Source of the DNA: Gordionus sp. m RMFG-2023
Taxonomy: Eukaryota; Nematomorpha; Gordioida; Chordodea; Parachordodidae
DNA length: 64,000 nucleotides
Direction: 5' to 3'
Assembly (NCBI RefSeq): GCF_954871325.1
Contig: NC_088778.1
Span: 20,321,120-20,385,119 of the forward strand
Below the pieces are notes generated by a model. That model searched no databases. It had not been told where the DNA came from and saw only the letters and a list, made by a program, of their open reading frames with translations. This document shows, one piece after another, positions 55,301 to 61,300 of the stretch (its first letter is position 1; the number at the start of each line of letters is the position of its first letter). The position numbers and the translations under genes are program-made.

Positions 55301-58300
55301 AGGTTTAATTATAATATGTATCATTATATTAACCTTAACTAAGACTCTTGTAAATTATAATTCTTTAATGTATAAATAGGCCTATCAAATTATTCGATTC
55401 ATACTAAATTTGCAAATATGAATAATGATTTTTACGAAAGAAATTAAAATTATTCATATATTTTCGAAAATTTTGAATGTTCGAATTACTCTATAATATT
55501 ATAATAAGTATCTGCAATTTAATTAAACATTTTCTAAGTTAAAGCCACTGTAATCAAGTATTTATTTTTGGGGCATTTGCATTATTGATTGTAATATTCA
55601 TTTGTTTAAAATTAAAATAATATTTGTAAATGGTTAGATTATATAATGAAAAGGAGATAAAATAATAGGGTTTTTTTACATCGTGTGACCATTTATTTTT
55701 ATAGGCACAAATACCAAAATCGCATAGCTCTATAAGAAAAAAAACAATTAGGGAAACTATATGTCTTTTATGAAAAAATCAGTTTTTTGTAAATTTTTAT
55801 TATAATTTTAATTATTATTTAATAAAATGTTTAATCTTTATCATTTTTATTTAAATAAATACCCCCAAAAATTCAGTTTTCTTTAAAATCAACAATTCTA
55901 CATTTCAAATCGAATACAAATATTTGTTATTGGACTTGATTTTTTGTAGCTATTTATTATATAATTAATGCCATATAGTTTATTTCATATAACTTCTTAA
56001 TTTATTATATTTAGAAAAGCATTGTTCAATTTCAGATGTATGGGGAATCACATATTTTGACGAAAAGGCAGTCCTAAAATATAGTTATAATTATTTTGAA
56101 AATGTCACTAAAAATTTAACCACTGATGTCTCTGAGAAAGTTTGATTATTATATAGTATTATTTGCTTATAATTATAATATATTAAACATAATGGCATCG
56201 TTAAAGTAAAGCGTCAAGGTGAGGGGGTGGGGTGTCAAGCCCCTTAAATTTTTGAAAATTATGAGATAGAATTTTACCACGATGTATATTTTTTCTATGC
56301 CTGATTTTTTTTTGATAAAGGAACATTTCCAAACTAAAAAACCATCATTTTGATAATAATTCAAAAAACATTTTTGAGTACCTAATGAAGCCCCTGCATT
56401 ATCCGATTCATATTTTTATATGTATAGAAAAGTATTTCCCTGCAGAGCATGATGAAATCCAGATAAGCCTTAATCATGGGAATTATTCTGAAACATTTCG
56501 AAGAATATTATTCCATTATGGTTTCCAGATCCCTTCAAGAGACGTGGGCTCTAATATTTTTTGAATTTATTTATCGGATAATTTTGGACCTTCGGTTTTA
56601 AAAGCTGCTATTACTAATTAAACCTATTTATACAACTAATATGATTTATAATTTATATTGTTTTAATTTTTAGTGTATAAAATTTGTTCTCGATCACATT
56701 CAGCGGACGAATATAATGAAATACTTGCGTTATTCCAAAAATATTTATTTGGGATCTTTGAAAAATGTGATAAAATTAATGATAACAATTATCCAACAAC
56801 CTATTTTTATATGGTCCCAAAGAACCGACTTAAATTTCAATGAATGTCTAAAAATATATTGCCAATTATCGCTGTATCTTATTAAAAAAGTATTATAATT
56901 ATAATACATTGTCCAATATTAAGTATCTTATCCGTATTAAAATATTTTCAATTATGATACAAATTATATTTATCAAAAATTATAATATTAAGGGTTGCCT
57001 ACAGAATGTATGCCAGAATTTAACTCCTAATATAGCGGATATTCTATTCAGTTGTACAACTTTCTTAAAAAATAGTGTCATTAGTCAAATAAGAGAAATT
57101 AAAAATTTGCTCACCATATCAAACACGAAATATGCAGGGAATATTGAATTACTTATAAGTTCTACTGAATCAAAAGTCTTAGGCGAAACAAATCGTTTTG
57201 ATTCCGATATGGCTTTTTTATTTTCTCAATTATTAGAAGGAACTATTGAACTCATCATTGAACCAAGTATTATTCTATAATTTATGCAAAAATAATGAGA
57301 TTTATTTTATTAAATTGTGATTTTTCAATATTTAATTCAAATATTAGAGCAAAGAATTATTTTAAAAAAATAGGCCCTGAAGTAAAATTCTTTATCTAAC
57401 AAACATGTTTCTGTAGAATTTATTGATTTGACTAATAAATATTTTTTTAATATTATTAATATTTAATTTGTGCCCATTTATAATAGTCACATTTAGAGTA
57501 GAGTTGGCCTGATTAAATCAATGATTTTTTGAATAAAAATCATGATATAAATTAATTCTCTTTTTTTATCTGTATTTTAAATAATTATTAGTTTCTAATT
57601 TCAGATAAAAATATTTTTATGTATGCATATAAGTTTCAATTAAAATTTCTTTTTGGTATATAAAAAATAAAATCCTATAAAGATCATTTTTAATATATAT
57701 TTAAAATATTCAATCAAAAGATTAATAAATTAAAATAATCAAACATTGTTAACATTAAAATTAATTGAAAATTCTATACTGAGAATAGTATGGTCAGGGT
57801 CATCCTTGTTATGTTGAACCCATAGCCTAAGTGGTCCTTACGATTCGATTTAAATTCTATATTGTTTCTTAACGCAATATGTATCCATCACATTCACCAT
57901 AATTTTTAAGACTTGTCTATCGTTGTAAAATTAGTTCGGAATTATAACTATAAACGGAAACCTTCTTTTAAAATTTATAAAAACCAGAACTCATTTTTAA
58001 AATTTTCAGGAAGGTGAACAAGCAATTTTGATTTATATAATATTGTTTAAAATGTTTTGTGATTTTCAAAAAATTATGCCCTTGTCCATGAAATAAATAG
58101 AACCCACTTTGTTAAATCTTAGGAATCGTAATCAAAACATTTAAAAAATGTATATTTAGAAACGTAACTAGATATTTTTTTAGTAAAAAAAATTTAACTA
58201 TATTTATAACCGCTAACACCCAAAATAAATGACCATTGTTTAATTAAGCATTAAAAAAATGTAATCGTTAACATTTTCTTTATGCAAAATTTTCCTAAAT

Positions 58301-61300
58301 AGGGTTTCCGATATAGAGTTAAAGTAAAATATTTTATATTTTTGGAATAAACTATCGAATATTTATTACAAAATATATACGATATTTTATTCTTCTCTTG
58401 ATTAAAATATAGTCTAATAGTTAAATTTAGGTGCTTCTTTTTATTAAAACGTTGACAAGAGATGCCTAAACGAGTTTATGTTTTAGTCGATTTTTGATAG
58501 TTCTAGACTTGATAACAGGCTCCTTATGAGAGATAACATTTTACGTTAACATTTATTACTCCTTATGAAATTAAGGATTTGGGGGATGGGGGGGGCGGGC
58601 ATTCTAATGGCATTCTTTCGACCAGTTCCTCTTCCTAGCTTAATTTTGATGTTTTATTTTTTACAATTATTTTCAGTGTAGTATAATATATTTAATCAAT
58701 CCTCATATATAGTTAATGTCTAATCGTATAAAATTTTATAATTAATTTATTTTAATTTTCTTCTAAACTTATAGTTTTTTTCCTTTATTTGGAAGTTTTT
58801 CCACATCAACCCTATTTGGGTCTTTTAATATGTTTTGTATTTTGTTTTTTTACTGAATTTTGATATGTATTATGTTACCAGAAATGTGCTATTATTTCAA
58901 TCAATATGGTTGAAAATGGTATTTTACACATACTGGAATACATTTTCGGTAAAACAGATCAAATTTAATAAACGCGCTCAACAAATGATTTTGCTATTTT
59001 CCAACTTTTAATAATTTATTTGGCAAGTTTTTAGAATCTTATTTTGACCGATATGTGTTATAGCATGTGTAAAATACTTACCCTCTAAATTTCAAACAAT
59101 TAGACACTACACATATTGCCGATTGCGCACATTGCCTGTAACATAATCGATATTAAAACAAGGATATTTTTGAGAAGAACAAGTATAGCTAAATTATATT
59201 TCAGACTCAGCCGCTTTTTTAACATAATCCACCAGAACAAAACTAACAATATTTTATATATGTTTATAAAATCAATCTTTTTAATTATTTAGATTTTTCT
59301 TCAACAAAATGCCGGCTTAATTTATATGGATGTTTGTTAACATTATTTGATATGGCTATTGAATGCAACCTTATGCCTTTGAATCAAGACATTTTTCTAA
59401 GTATTAAAAATAATTTTTATTAAATTTGACTTTTTTAAGCTTTTTCATCATCTTATTTCGACAAAAATATCGTTATTTATTCTACAAAATCAAGAAATAG
59501 TTAAATTTACTTTCCTTCCCACCTTCATGATTCAATCATTAATTTTCTATCACAATTTCATTTCAATTTATCTTACATCTCAATATTTTTTTTTACCACA
59601 TCACTCCTATTTATCCCTTAATCAACCTTGAAAAACTATACATTACACTCGCAGGTCGAGGGTTTCACTATGTAGCACTCATTGCTTCCCAGACCCATAC
59701 ATTTATTCCAGTCGATTTTTAAAGGTTATATGTGAATAATGTTTAAATATTTATATATTTCAAGGCCCAATATTTTAGGCTTTTTTTTAGCTTCACGAGC
59801 TAAGAGATTTCAATATTTCTCAAGGGACTAGAAATTAAAACGATACAAGGGACTAGATATTGAAACATTACTAGACATTAAAACGATAAGATCCAATAAT
59901 AGTAACAAAAACCTAGTGTTCCCAGCTGCCAATTTAAAACCATCTATCTATATCATTAATACTTTTTAATGTTTTTCATCTCTCCCTTAAATTTAGCAAT
60001 ATTTTAATATACCTTCCCCTCAAGCTTTCCTTCCATTAAAAATGTATTAGCGTTTTTGCAGGGCGGATATATATAATCGAGTTTTTCTTTTTTTTAATAA
60101 AAAAACTGAGAAGTTATTAATAATGTGTATAATTATAACCTATAATTTTTAGAAATATAAGGAAAAAATGCTTTATCTCTGATCATGGCAGCCAATTCTA
60201 TATTAGATATAATATATCAAATAAAACCAAATTAAAATATTAATCTAAAAGATAAAATACATAATTATTCTACATTCTTAATTTAAAATCGGATTCGTAT
60301 GCACAAAATTGCGTTTTTTCATTAATAATTTTTTAAAAAAATATTTAAACTTTTCTTTATATTTTTTTTAAATTCATTTTCATGGAATGGAATTATGTAG
60401 GAAAACATTAAAATTGGTTTTATTTAAATTTAAAAAAGAAAATATTTAGTTACAATCATTGGAAATTAATAATTTTAATTTTTCTCCCATGATGATATTT
60501 TGGGAATAAGCTTTTGCTCAATAAACGCATCTAGTTGTTGAAATACACATGGGCATTTATCAACCCCTGACTCATTATTACTAAGGTCCTGACTGTTTGA
60601 AATGCTTATTGTCTCAATATACTTTGACCATCCTTGCATTTATAAAAATATGGAGTTGAATTAAATTTCAAATAAAGGTCTGGCAGTCTTAATCTTCACA
60701 CCAACTTGGACCATCATTTTCCACTCACGCAGAAATCGCACGACACCCCATCGACAAAAACCTAACGGTATTTAAGACCGACGATAGTATTGGTTGAAAT
60801 TCTTCAATTCCTCAAAAAATTAAATTCTGCTGATAGACCCCACTGTATAATAATCTAATTCTTTAGCACCCTCATAATCATTGTTCAATTTTAAATAAAG
60901 CTCTCGACTATTCTTATGTAAAAGGTTTAAGCGTACTTTTTTAATGTGTTACCAATCCATTTAAAATCCGATCTGCCTAAAAGTGGCCAAGACTTTCCAT
61001 CCCTTAACTTTATCTCTTCCTTTGAATACCCGTTTTTTTACCATTCCCATCATTTCCTCACACTTTTATATATTCTTATATTTTTTTTTTTGCATTTTAT
61101 AAACTAAAAAGTTTTTTCAGCTACTTCATTGCACGATGTCTATAATTCAACTGAGCGCTATCTTGAATACACCCTTAAAATATTGAATACCCATTTAACT
61201 TCTAATTTTTTTGTTATCATATCACGAGATGCTTGCAACAAAAATGGCGATTTAATACAAGTTTCCTTGAACTACTATATTTAATTTGAATGTTTCATTT

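Noticed and set aside
56700-56850. Alternative frame SRSHSADEYNEILALFQKYL over exon 21
   Set aside because: Protein-like, but it stops at 56842, has no fitting phase with exons 20 and 22, and the other frame matches the NUP205 pattern LxxLxxVIxLMxxII.
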